From an uncultured bacterium (GTDB taxonomy: Bacteria > Verrucomicrobiota > Lentisphaeria > Victivallales > Victivallaceae), in contig URVC01000069.1 in NCBI GenBank assembly GCA_900551245.1, forward strand, positions 1 to 16,954: a stretch of DNA of 16,954 nt, in the 5' to 3' direction. Position numbers and translations under genes: made by a program. Under the pieces are notes generated by a model. That model had not been told where the DNA came from and did no database searches. It worked only from the letters and a program-made list of their open reading frames with translations. Below are positions 6,345-12,788 of this stretch, piece by piece. Position 1 is the stretch's first letter; each line of letters begins with the position of its first letter.

Positions 6345-6743
6345 ATGCAGAAATTCACCGTCGTCACCCGCCACAGTTGCGAATTTGCGGAGATCACCGC
6401 CGAAATCAACGCGCGCGTGCCGAAAACGCTCCGGAACGGCCTCTGCCATATCTTCTGCCCGCACACCACCGCCGGGCTGACCGTCAACGAAAACGCCGAC
6501 CCCGATGTGCGGCACGATCTGCTGGCCAAACTTGCCGCCCTGATTCCGGCGCGGGAGGAGTTCTATCAGCACGTCGAAGGAAACAGCGCGGCCCACCTCA
6601 AAGCGATGCTGACCGGCTTCTCGCTCACCGTTCCGGTGCGGAACGGCGCACTTCACCTCGGCACCTGGCAGGGAATCTACCTCTGCGAATACGACGGGCC
6701 GCGCACCCGGAGAATCCAGCTCACTTTCCTGACGGAGCAGTGA
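6345..6743 (+). CDS. YjbQ/UPF0047 family protein
   Basis: This 132-residue cytoplasmic protein shows the whole signature of the YjbQ (UPF0047) family. It has HTTAGLTVNENADPDV at residues 40-55, HVEGN..AHLK at about 76-86, and GTWQGIYLCEYDGPRTRRI at about 106-124. The conserved histidines and glutamate line a metal-binding pocket in known structures. E. coli YjbQ has been reported to have weak thiamine-phosphate synthase activity that can replace ThiE; the physiological role is unclear. AAGGAG at 6331-6336 is 8 nt before the ATG. Its 3' end overlaps the converging DUF2062 gene by 23 bp. Confidence 0.93.
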   Translation: MQKFTVVTRHSCEFAEITAEINARVPKTLRNGLCHIFCPHTTAGLTVNENADPDVRHDLLAKLAALIPAREEFYQHVEGNSAAHLKAMLTGFSLTVPVRNGALHLGTWQGIYLCEYDGPRTRRIQLTFLTEQ

Positions 6744-7260
6744 CCTGGGCGGCCTCACGGGCTTTGCGGGCGGCCATATGCGCCGCCCTGCGGTTCCGGT
6801 AGCGGATGACCAGGTTCTTCACGAACCAGTAGGTGAGCGGGGTCATGATCACGGAGAGCAGCGCTCCGCCCAGAAAGAAGGCGGCGACCAGCTCCCACCC
6901 GATCTTCATCAGCGCCTCGTAGCTCTGCTCCTTGAGCACGTCGGCCATCGCGGTTTCAATCGCGTGGTACGAAAGGGTGCCGCCGAGCAGGTGGCTCCCG
7001 GCCCAGCATTGTGCAGGATAGATGATAAAAATTGTGAAGTGATTGGTAATCAACGTCCCCAGCGTTGCGCCGATCTTGCTGCCCTTCAGCAGAAACGCCG
7101 TGGGAATCGAACAGACAAGCTGCAGGCCGAATGGAATGAAACAGCCGAAGAACATGCCGATCGCCCAGCCGCGGGCGATATATTCCGGCGACGCCTTCTC
7201 GCGGACGATCTTCGAATAGAGCATCAGCCATTTCCGGTACAGATATCGTTTGACAGTCAT
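6721..7260 (-). CDS. DUF2062 integral membrane protein
   Basis: This 179-residue protein matches the DUF2062 family. A basic amphipathic N-terminus (MTVKRYLYRKWLMLYSK) is followed by the family core: SPEYIARGWAIGMFFGCFIPFGLQ, then a second hydrophobic stretch with the family's Gly/Thr/Asn pattern (GATLGTLITNHFTIFIIYP). A third membrane segment lies near residues 125-150, and the C-terminus is strongly basic. The biochemical role is unknown. The open frame extends to a TTG at 7407, but that lies in the -35 box. Realistic starts are ATG 7284 or ATG 7260; I chose 7260 because the family motif begins there, although its ribosome-binding site is weak. The tail overlaps the YjbQ-family gene by 23 bp on the opposite strand. 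Confidence 0.87.
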   Translation of the reverse strand: MTVKRYLYRKWLMLYSKIVREKASPEYIARGWAIGMFFGCFIPFGLQLVCSIPTAFLLKGSKIGATLGTLITNHFTIFIIYPAQCWAGSHLLGGTLSYHAIETAMADVLKEQSYEALMKIGWELVAAFFLGGALLSVIMTPLTYWFVKNLVIRYRNRRAAHMAARKAREAAQVTAPSGK

Positions 7261-7378
7261 AACTCTGATGCCCCCGTTCCGCATCGTTTTCCCAGTCAGA
7301 ATCCCCACGCCCCCGGTCTGTTCCGGAAACGGGGGAACACCCCTGCCGCTCCTCGTTTTATAAAAGGCGGATTGCGTT

Positions 7379-7407
7379 AATATAACATGCCGGAATACTT
7401 TTTTCAA
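7379..7407 (-). promoter_or_regulatory. Promoter for the DUF2062 gene
   Basis: On the minus strand TTGAAA (7402-7407), a 17-bp spacer and TATATT (7379-7384). Transcription should begin near 7372, leaving a leader of about 90-110 nt that contains G- and C-rich complementary blocks. Confidence 0.75.
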
Positions 7408-7442
7408 GCTCCCCGCCGGCCAAATTATGCCGGAGTTCCGCT

Positions 7443-8414
7443 CTAGCGGTCAAATTTCGAATGGAGCAGCGCACAGGCCTGCGCCACCGCACCGCTGGCC
7501 GGCGCGCTGTTGCGCAGGGAATCCAGCAGCAGAAAATCGTGAATCGCCCCGTCGAAACGGACCGATGCCACCCCGACTCCGGCCCGCATCAATTTACGCG
7601 CATAGGCCTCCCCTTCATCGCGCAGCACATCGTTTCCGGCGGTGACGATCAACGCCGGCGGCAGTCCGGCGAGCGCCCCCAGCCGGGCCCGCAGCGGCGA
7701 CACATAAATCTCCCGGCGAAACGCCCGGATTGGACAGTACGTGCTCCAGAACCGCTTCATCGCCTTGCGGGTCAACCACGGTCCGTCGGCAAACCGGTGA
7801 TAGGACTCCGTGCCGAAGTCCGCATCGGTCGCCGGGTAGAAGAGCAGTTGAAGGTCGATCCGCGGCGTGCCCCGTTCGTGGGCGAGCAGTGCCATCACCG
7901 CGGCCATGTTTCCGCCGGCGCCGTCCCCCGCGACCGCGACCCGGCCCGGATCCACCCGGAAAGCGTCCGCATTCTCCAGAATCCGGGTGAGCGCGGCGTA
8001 CGCCTGCTTGATCGGGACCGGGTACTCCGCCTCGGGTGCGCGAGTATACTCCACGAAGACAAACACGCATCCGGAACCGGCGACCAGCTCCCGCACCAGC
8101 CGTTCATGCGACTCCCAGCCGCCGAGCATCCAGCCGCCGCCATGGAAATAGAACACCACCGGCAAAGCTCCCGTCACCCCCGCGGGGCGGATCAGCCGCA
8201 CCCGGAACGGGACGTCGACCCCTTCCGAGAAACTGCGCTCCTCCATCTCCACCGGGAATTCCGGAATGTGTTCGCCCCGGACTTCGGCAAAGACGCGGCG
8301 CGCCTCCTCCAGCGACAGTTTGTGGAACGGCGGCCAGCCGCGGCTCTCCTGATCCCGGACAAAGCGGCGGATTACCGGCGTGAATACATTCGACGTGGAG
8401 TTGGATTTGCTCAT
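7443..8414 (-). CDS. HSL-family alpha/beta hydrolase homologue lacking the catalytic serine
   Basis: This 323-residue protein belongs to the hormone-sensitive-lipase (abhydrolase_3, bacterial family IV) esterases. The oxyanion-hole motif HGGGW lies at residues 91-95. The acid Asp262 (GNDVLRDEGEAYA) and the base His292 (GAIHDF) are in place. The nucleophile motif, normally GDSAGG, reads GDGAGGN at 163-169, so residue 165 is Gly (codon GGC) and the triad is broken. One A-to-G transition from AGC would explain it. It is therefore predicted to be inactive as an ester hydrolase, or to have become a binding or sensory protein, unless the base is a sequencing error. No signal peptide is visible. The start at 8414 is set by AGGAGG 8 nt upstream. 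The frame is intact and the rest is well conserved. Confidence 0.9.
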   Translation of the reverse strand: MSKSNSTSNVFTPVIRRFVRDQESRGWPPFHKLSLEEARRVFAEVRGEHIPEFPVEMEERSFSEGVDVPFRVRLIRPAGVTGALPVVFYFHGGGWMLGGWESHERLVRELVAGSGCVFVFVEYTRAPEAEYPVPIKQAYAALTRILENADAFRVDPGRVAVAGDGAGGNMAAVMALLAHERGTPRIDLQLLFYPATDADFGTESYHRFADGPWLTRKAMKRFWSTYCPIRAFRREIYVSPLRARLGALAGLPPALIVTAGNDVLRDEGEAYARKLMRAGVGVASVRFDGAIHDFLLLDSLRNSAPASGAVAQACALLHSKFDR

Positions 8415-8444
8415 GATGACAGCCTCCTCTGCAAAGCGGATCAC

Positions 8445-8467
8445 CCGGGGGCCCTTGCGCCCCCCGG
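8445..8467. other. Very GC-rich hairpin in the esterase-homologue leader
   Basis: CCGGGGG (8445-8451) pairs with CCCCCGG (8461-8467) around a 9-nt loop, about 30 nt before the start codon and inside the predicted leader. There is no T tract. It may affect translation or mRNA stability. Confidence 0.4.
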
Positions 8468-8482
8468 AACTCTTCCTTACCG

Positions 8483-8512
8483 GTAATAGAGCACAGCTTC
8501 CGGCAAATACAA
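8483..8512 (-). promoter_or_regulatory. Possible promoter for the esterase homologue
   Basis: On the minus strand TTGTAT (8507-8512), an 18-bp spacer and TATTAC (8483-8488). A modest match, supported by the likely weak terminator just upstream. Confidence 0.45.
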
Positions 8513-8520
8513 CCCGGAGG

Positions 8521-8548
8521 AGAAACAAATCGGCAAATTCCGGCCGAT
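8521..8548 (-). terminator. Weak intrinsic terminator after tatC
   Basis: On the minus strand ATCGGC (8543-8548) pairs with GCCGAT (8529-8534) around an 8-nt loop, followed by the T-rich tail TTGTTTCT. It starts 5 nt after the tatC stop. Confidence 0.45.
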
Positions 8549-8552
8549 GCGC

Positions 8553-9290
8553 CTAACCGCGTTCCGCCGCCTCCGCCTGCGCGCGTCTCTCCATCCGGCC
8601 GGCAAAGAACAACCCGGCTTCGAACAGCAGCCAGGTCGGCAGCGCCAGCATCACCTGACTCACCACATCCGGCGGCGTGAGGATCGCCGCGACCACCAGA
8701 ATCGCCGTCATGACCCACGGCCGCTTCCGGCGCAGCGATTCCACGGAGATCAGACCGAAACGAACTGCGAGCAGCACCACCAGCGGTGATTGAAACATCA
8801 CGCCGAACGAGAGCATCAGCCAGCCCGCCAGCTCCAGGAAGTTCGCCAGCCCGAGCATCGGCTGAAGCTCCGGCGTGGCAAAACCGCCGGAGAACTTCAT
8901 CAGCATCGGCAGAATCAGTACCCCGCAGAAGGCAACCCCGCAGAAAAACAACACCGACGAAACCACGATCCACCAGCCGAGCGCCCTCCGCTCCTCCCGG
9001 TAGAGCGCCGGCAGCAGAAAACGCCAGACCTGCAGAATGTTCCACGGATACGCCAGCGCCAGCGCCAGCACGAGCGCCAGTTTCAGCTGCACCCAGAACA
9101 CCTCCATCGGCGCAAAATAGTGGAGTTTCCCCGCCTCGGGCGGGAAGCTCCAGCGCACCAGTGCGGAAATGACATACGGCGATGCCAGAAATGCGACCGG
9201 GTAGAGCAGTGCGGTCGCAATCAGGCAGGAGAGCAGCGTCCGGCGCAGCGCCTCCAGATGGCCGATCAGGCTGTTTTCCGGGTCATTCAT
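8553..9290 (-). CDS. tatC: Sec-independent protein translocase subunit TatC
   Basis: This 245-residue protein is TatC, the core receptor of the twin-arginine pathway that exports folded proteins. The cytoplasmic N-terminal motif HLEALRRTLL (residues 11-20) holds the conserved Glu13 and Arg16 used in signal-peptide binding. The first-loop motif LPALYREERRALG carries the second conserved acidic site. The family hallmarks SFGVMFQSPLVV (161-172) and RRKRPWVMTAILVVAAILTPPD (187-208, Pro-Asp loop) follow, with six hydrophobic segments overall. The length is typical. Its ATG overlaps the stop of the TatA-like gene in an ATGA (9287-9290), implying translational coupling. No TatB-like second small subunit is present here, so this may be a minimal TatAC system. 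Confidence 0.96.
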   Translation of the reverse strand: MNDPENSLIGHLEALRRTLLSCLIATALLYPVAFLASPYVISALVRWSFPPEAGKLHYFAPMEVFWVQLKLALVLALALAYPWNILQVWRFLLPALYREERRALGWWIVVSSVLFFCGVAFCGVLILPMLMKFSGGFATPELQPMLGLANFLELAGWLMLSFGVMFQSPLVVLLAVRFGLISVESLRRKRPWVMTAILVVAAILTPPDVVSQVMLALPTWLLFEAGLFFAGRMERRAQAEAAERG

Positions 9291-9511
9291 GCCTGTTTGC
9301 TGTTCTGCTCCTCTTTTTTCGCCTCGTTTTCCCCGGCCTTTTCCGCGGCGTCCATCAATTCGCGTCCCTCCTCGGAGAGCGCGGTCTTCGCCTTCTTGAA
9401 CTCATACGAAGCGCGCCCCAGCGCCCGGGCAAGCTCCGGAATGCGTTTTGCCCCGAAGACCAGGAGAACAAAAATAACGATCAGAAGAATTTCCGTGAAT
9501 CCGATTGACAT
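9287..9511 (-). CDS. tatA: Twin-arginine translocase subunit TatA/TatB-like
   Basis: This 74-residue protein has one N-terminal membrane helix (residues about 5-19), the conserved Phe-Gly hinge (FGAKRIPELARALG, 19-32), an amphipathic helix to about residue 45 and a charged tail rich in Glu and Lys. That is the full TatA architecture. The first residues (IGFTEILL) carry a glutamate at the position seen in TatB-type proteins, while FGAK is TatA-like, so one protein may serve both functions. The start at 9511 is backed by AAAGGAG upstream. It begins inside the end of the larE-like gene (31-bp overlap) and ends overlapping tatC. Confidence 0.93.
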   Translation of the reverse strand: MSIGFTEILLIVIFVLLVFGAKRIPELARALGRASYEFKKAKTALSEEGRELMDAAEKAGENEAKKEEQNSKQA

Positions 9512-10350
9512 GGCGACGACTCCTTTCCGGTTGTGCTTCCCGACTTTGCGCGATCCATGCTTCCGGAGCGGAAGCCCTCCAGATCGAGCGTGATATAGAC
9601 AAATCCGAGCTGTTTCAGCCCGGAGACAATCGCTTCCCGCCGCGCCACCACTTGCTGCAGCTGCGCCAGCGGCACCTCAATGCGGGCCAGCTCCCCACTG
9701 CTCCGGAGCCGCAGGTCGCGCGCTTCCGGAACCACCTGCCGGAGCAGTGCCTCCCCTTCCGCAACACGCCGGAGCGCCTCCGGTGTCAGCGTCGTTCCAT
9801 ACGGGAAGCGGGTCGCCAGGCAGGGCGAAGCCGGTTTGTCGGCCTCCTTCATCCCCAGTTCCGCCGCGATGGCGCGCACCTCCGCCTTGGAGATGCCCAG
9901 TTCGGCCAGCGGTGAGAGCACGCCCAGCTCCCGCAGAGCCCGCACGCCGGGGCGCCAGACGCCGAGATCATCCGCGTTGGAGCCGTCCACCACCGTCCGG
10001 AGCCCCCGCGCCGCCGCTTCGGCGAGAACCGAGGAAAAAATACGGCGCTTGCACCGGTAGCAACGATCCGGAGGATTCTCCCGGACCGCGGGATCCGCCA
10101 GCAGATCGCAGTCGATCCTCACCCATTCGACGTCGGCCCGCGCGGCCGCCTCTCCGGCCGCCGCCGTCTCCTCCTCCCGGTGGAACGGGGAGTGGATGGT
10201 CATGGCCGCCAGCGGAAACGGCTCCTCCTGCCTGAGCAGACGCAGGACCTCGAGCAGCAGCAAGCTGTCCACACCGCCGGAAAATGCGAGCGCGATTCCC
10301 CCGGCCGCACGTGAACGGAAAAATTCTTTCAGGCGTCGGTATCCGGACAT
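9481..10350 (-). CDS. larE: LarE-type ATP-dependent sulfur transferase
   Basis: This 289-residue enzyme belongs to the LarE family, which adenylates a pyridine dinucleotide carboxylate and inserts sulfur while building the nickel-pincer cofactor of lactate racemase-type enzymes. The PP-loop SGGVDS is at residues 24-29. NPPDRCYRCKRRIF (92-105) carries a CxxC pair (Cys97, Cys100). DGSNADDLGVWRPG (122-135) and SPCLATRFPYGT (175-186, Cys177) complete the signature, and LDLEGFRSGSMD near residue 260 is typical of the C-terminus. Three cysteines together suggest the type of LarE that holds a [4Fe-4S] cluster as sulfur donor, rather than the sacrificial single-cysteine type. No larA, larB or larC is in the window. 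It overlaps the upstream phosphoesterase gene by 22 bp and tatA by 31 bp. Confidence 0.92.
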   Translation of the reverse strand: MSGYRRLKEFFRSRAAGGIALAFSGGVDSLLLLEVLRLLRQEEPFPLAAMTIHSPFHREEETAAAGEAAARADVEWVRIDCDLLADPAVRENPPDRCYRCKRRIFSSVLAEAAARGLRTVVDGSNADDLGVWRPGVRALRELGVLSPLAELGISKAEVRAIAAELGMKEADKPASPCLATRFPYGTTLTPEALRRVAEGEALLRQVVPEARDLRLRSSGELARIEVPLAQLQQVVARREAIVSGLKQLGFVYITLDLEGFRSGSMDRAKSGSTTGKESSPCQSDSRKFF

Positions 10351-11510
10351 TCGTTCCGCTCCCTTTTATTTTCTTTCCCCTCGCCGACCAGGCGCAGCAG
10401 TGCAATCTCCGACGGCACCCCGAGCCGGATCGGGAATCCGCTCCAGATGCCGGTCCCGTTCGTAAGGAAAAGCGTCATGTTTCCCACCTGGTAGAGGCCG
10501 GAAACAAAACCGTCGTTAAACCACGCGACCAGCTGGTCGACGCCCCGCACCATACCGCCGTGCGTGTGGCCGGAAATCTGGAGATCCGCCCCCGCTTCCG
10601 CCGCCTCCGGCGCCAGCTTCGGCTGATGGGCGAGCAGGAGTTTCAGCGCCCCGGCGGGAATCCCGGCCAGCGCCCGTTCGACATCCGGCGGGGTCTCCCC
10701 CATCCGGCTGGCGGCGGGATCGGTTACGCCGGAAACGGCCACGTTGCGTTCCGGCAGAAAGCGGTGCTCGTTGCAGAGCATCTCGATTCCCAGCGAAGAG
10801 AGAAACGCGACCCACTCCCGGTACCCGGAGTAGTACTCGTGATTGCCCGGCACGCCGAACACGCCGTAACGGGCGGAGAGCGCCGCCAGCGGTTTCAACT
10901 CCCTGCCGCGCGCCTCCACCCGACCGTCGACAAAATCTCCGACCAGAGCGATCAAATCCGGCTTGAGGGCATTGGTCCGCTCCACAATTTTTTCGACGCG
11001 CGACCTCCGGGTCACCCCGTCGGCATGCAAGTCGGCGAGCACCGCGACGGTCAGCCCCTCCGCCTCCTCCGGAAGACCGGCGATGACGACGGTACGCTCC
11101 CGAACCGCAGGCAGTTTCGTTCCGCAGAAGATGCCGACGCTCGCAAGAACCGTCGCCAGCACCAGCAGAGCCAGATTCACCCGGTTGCCGATGGTACGAA
11201 ACCGTTCCAGCCGTTTTTTTCCGGCCGCCAGCAGACCGAGCAGAACCCCTGCCCGGATCAGTTCGGAGGCGACCAGCAGAAAGAAAAAGAGGAAAAGCAC
11301 CGCAAACAGCCACGCCGCCACCAGGAGCACCGCCCGCGGCAGTTCCGGCGCGAAATACATCGGCCCGCCGATCAGATGGAGCAGATGGAACTTGAACGCC
11401 ACCAGGCAAAGCGCAACGCAGAGCGCCCCCTTCCACCGCCAGCTGAGCCGCAGGGGAAGAATGCCGCGCCAGAAGACAAATCCGGCCAGAATTATTCCGA
11501 AAAAAAGCAT
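10329..11510 (-). CDS. Membrane-anchored calcineurin-like metallophosphoesterase
   Basis: This 393-residue protein has four hydrophobic segments in its first 131 residues (about 2-20, 27-47, 60-92 and 111-131). A metallophosphoesterase domain of the YkuE/YaeI type follows. All metal-binding motifs are present: DLH (Asp160, His162), GDFVD (191-195), GNHE (222-225), AHQP (His295) and GHTHGG (314-319). Relatives hydrolyse phosphodiesters or pyrophosphates such as lipid A precursors; the substrate here cannot be stated. Upstream of the ATG is AGGA at modest spacing. A TTGACG-18-TAGATT promoter (11531-11560) could serve it separately from the symporter gene 78 nt upstream. Its stop overlaps the larE start by 22 bp. 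Confidence 0.93.
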   Translation of the reverse strand: MLFFGIILAGFVFWRGILPLRLSWRWKGALCVALCLVAFKFHLLHLIGGPMYFAPELPRAVLLVAAWLFAVLFLFFFLLVASELIRAGVLLGLLAAGKKRLERFRTIGNRVNLALLVLATVLASVGIFCGTKLPAVRERTVVIAGLPEEAEGLTVAVLADLHADGVTRRSRVEKIVERTNALKPDLIALVGDFVDGRVEARGRELKPLAALSARYGVFGVPGNHEYYSGYREWVAFLSSLGIEMLCNEHRFLPERNVAVSGVTDPAASRMGETPPDVERALAGIPAGALKLLLAHQPKLAPEAAEAGADLQISGHTHGGMVRGVDQLVAWFNDGFVSGLYQVGNMTLFLTNGTGIWSGFPIRLGVPSEIALLRLVGEGKENKRERNECPDTDA

Positions 11511-11530
11511 CCTGTTCCTACCGTTTTCCT

Positions 11531-11560
11531 AATCTAACCGCACAACCGGCTTCACGTCAA
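11531..11560 (-). promoter_or_regulatory. Possible promoter for the phosphoesterase-larE-tatA-tatC chain
   Basis: On the minus strand TTGACG (11555-11560), an 18-bp spacer and TAGATT (11531-11536), about 20 nt before the ATG at 11510. T-rich stretches precede it after the symporter stop, but no clear terminator stem was seen. Confidence 0.5.
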
Positions 11561-11588
11561 CTGAAAACCGGAAAAAAAGCAAAAAATT

Positions 11589-12563
11589 TCACTCCGTTTT
11601 CCGCGCCGCCCGTCTGGCGGCGATGCGGTCGCAGAGCAGGAACAATCCCGCCAGAAGAGTTCCGGAAATCGAGTGCCAGACACAGCTCACGGCGGAGGCG
11701 ATCGCCGCCTCCGGCAACGCGGGGAAGTGGCGGGTGGCAAGATTGGTCGCCAGCCCCGCATTCTGCATGCCCACTTCGATGGCGATGGTGCGCTTTTTCG
11801 CCACCGACATGCCGGTGAATCGGCCGACCAGATAGCCCGCCGCGTATCCCAGCGCATTGTGGAGGAACACCGCCGCGAAGATCATCGCCCCCGAAGTGAA
11901 GAAGTGTTCGCCGTTGTAGGCGATCACGCCGCCGACGATGCAGGCCAGCCCGATCACCGAGACGCCTGGCATGACACCGCAAAGCTCCTGGTATCCCTTC
12001 CGGCGGCCGAAGAAGAGGTTGGCGAATGCGCCGAGCGCCACCGGAATGATCGTCACAATCAGAATCGAGCGGAACATCCCCATCGCGTCGACGTCGATCT
12101 CACTGCCGGAAAGCCAGAGCACCAGAAGCGGCGTCGCCACCGGCGCCAGCAGCGTCGAGGCGGTGGTCATCCCCACCGAAAAGGCGACGTCCCCCCGGCA
12201 GAGAAACGACATGATGTTCGAAGAGACACCGCCGGGACAGCACCCGACCAGAATCAGTCCGGCGGCGATCCCCGGCGGCAGCTGCAGCAGGTGCACCAGC
12301 GCCCACGCCAGAAGCGGCATGATCGTGTACTGCGCGCACGCTCCAATGAAGATATCGAGCGGACGGCGGGCGAGAATGCGGAAATCCTCCGGCGTGAGGG
12401 TCATCCCCATCGTCAGCATGATGATTCCGAGCACCGCGGTCTGCACATCCCCCCGCACCCAGCGGAAAAGTTCCGGTTCAAAGAAGGTGAGCACCGCCAC
12501 CAGAATGATGAAAAGCGACGTCTGCGACGAGAGCAGACGACTGATTCGAAGCAGAAAATTCAT
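11589..12563 (-). CDS. Bile acid:sodium symporter (BASS) family transporter
   Basis: This 324-residue integral membrane protein has about nine to ten hydrophobic helices. It carries the BASS-family hallmarks GMTLTPEDF (residues 53-61), GCCPGGVSSNIM (107-118) and EVGMQNAGLA (263-272), the last two forming the sodium and substrate sites in crossed helices. Members move bile acids, pantothenate, keto acids or other organic anions with sodium; bacterial substrates cannot be assigned from sequence alone. GGGGAG sits 5 nt before the ATG. It is divergent from the GntR/LacI-type regulator, sharing a 225-bp control region, so shared regulation is possible. Confidence 0.95.
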   Translation of the reverse strand: MNFLLRISRLLSSQTSLFIILVAVLTFFEPELFRWVRGDVQTAVLGIIMLTMGMTLTPEDFRILARRPLDIFIGACAQYTIMPLLAWALVHLLQLPPGIAAGLILVGCCPGGVSSNIMSFLCRGDVAFSVGMTTASTLLAPVATPLLVLWLSGSEIDVDAMGMFRSILIVTIIPVALGAFANLFFGRRKGYQELCGVMPGVSVIGLACIVGGVIAYNGEHFFTSGAMIFAAVFLHNALGYAAGYLVGRFTGMSVAKKRTIAIEVGMQNAGLATNLATRHFPALPEAAIASAVSCVWHSISGTLLAGLFLLCDRIAARRAARKTE

Positions 12564-12608
12564 ACGATCTCCCCGCCGGGAGCCCCGGGAATTCCGGCCC
12601 CGGCCAAA

Positions 12609-12637
12609 ATCAAAGTTTTAAAAAATGCATTCGTCAA
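12609..12637 (-). promoter_or_regulatory. Possible promoter for the BASS transporter
   Basis: On the minus strand TTGACG (12632-12637), a 17-bp spacer and TTTGAT (12609-12614). The leader of about 40 nt is GC-rich. Confidence 0.5.
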
Positions 12638-12718
12638 AAATAACCGCAAATCTTCGGTAATGCAACTTTTTCCGCCGATTTTTTCCGGCAATCTTCGTCT
12701 TTTCCCGTCAACGCCGGG

Positions 12719-12736
12719 TGCAAAAGTTGATTTGCA
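12719..12736. promoter_or_regulatory. Candidate operator overlapping the regulator's -35 box
   Basis: TGCAAA (12719-12724) and TTTGCA (12731-12736) form a perfect inverted repeat with a 6-bp spacer. It covers the -35 element of the regulator-mannosidase promoter, which suggests autoregulation by the encoded repressor. Confidence 0.5.
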
Positions 12737-12756
12737 TTTTTTCCGCGTGGTATTAT
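12727..12756 (+). promoter_or_regulatory. Promoter for the regulator and beta-mannosidase genes
   Basis: TTGATT at 12727-12732, an 18-bp spacer and TATTAT at 12751-12756. Transcription should start near 12763, which excludes every in-frame start codon further upstream for the regulator. Confidence 0.6.
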
Positions 12757-12788
12757 CTTATAGAACCACAAAAAACAGGAGGTGTGCC

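Noticed and set aside
7285..7407. Longer start at TTG 7407 for the DUF2062 protein
   Set aside because: It is within the -35 box of a good promoter; the extra residues are low-complexity and precede the family's typical N-terminus.
11673..12788. Long in-frame extension upstream of the GntR/LacI-type regulator
   Set aside because: It is antisense to the BASS transporter and crosses the regulator's promoter; homology starts only near 12789.
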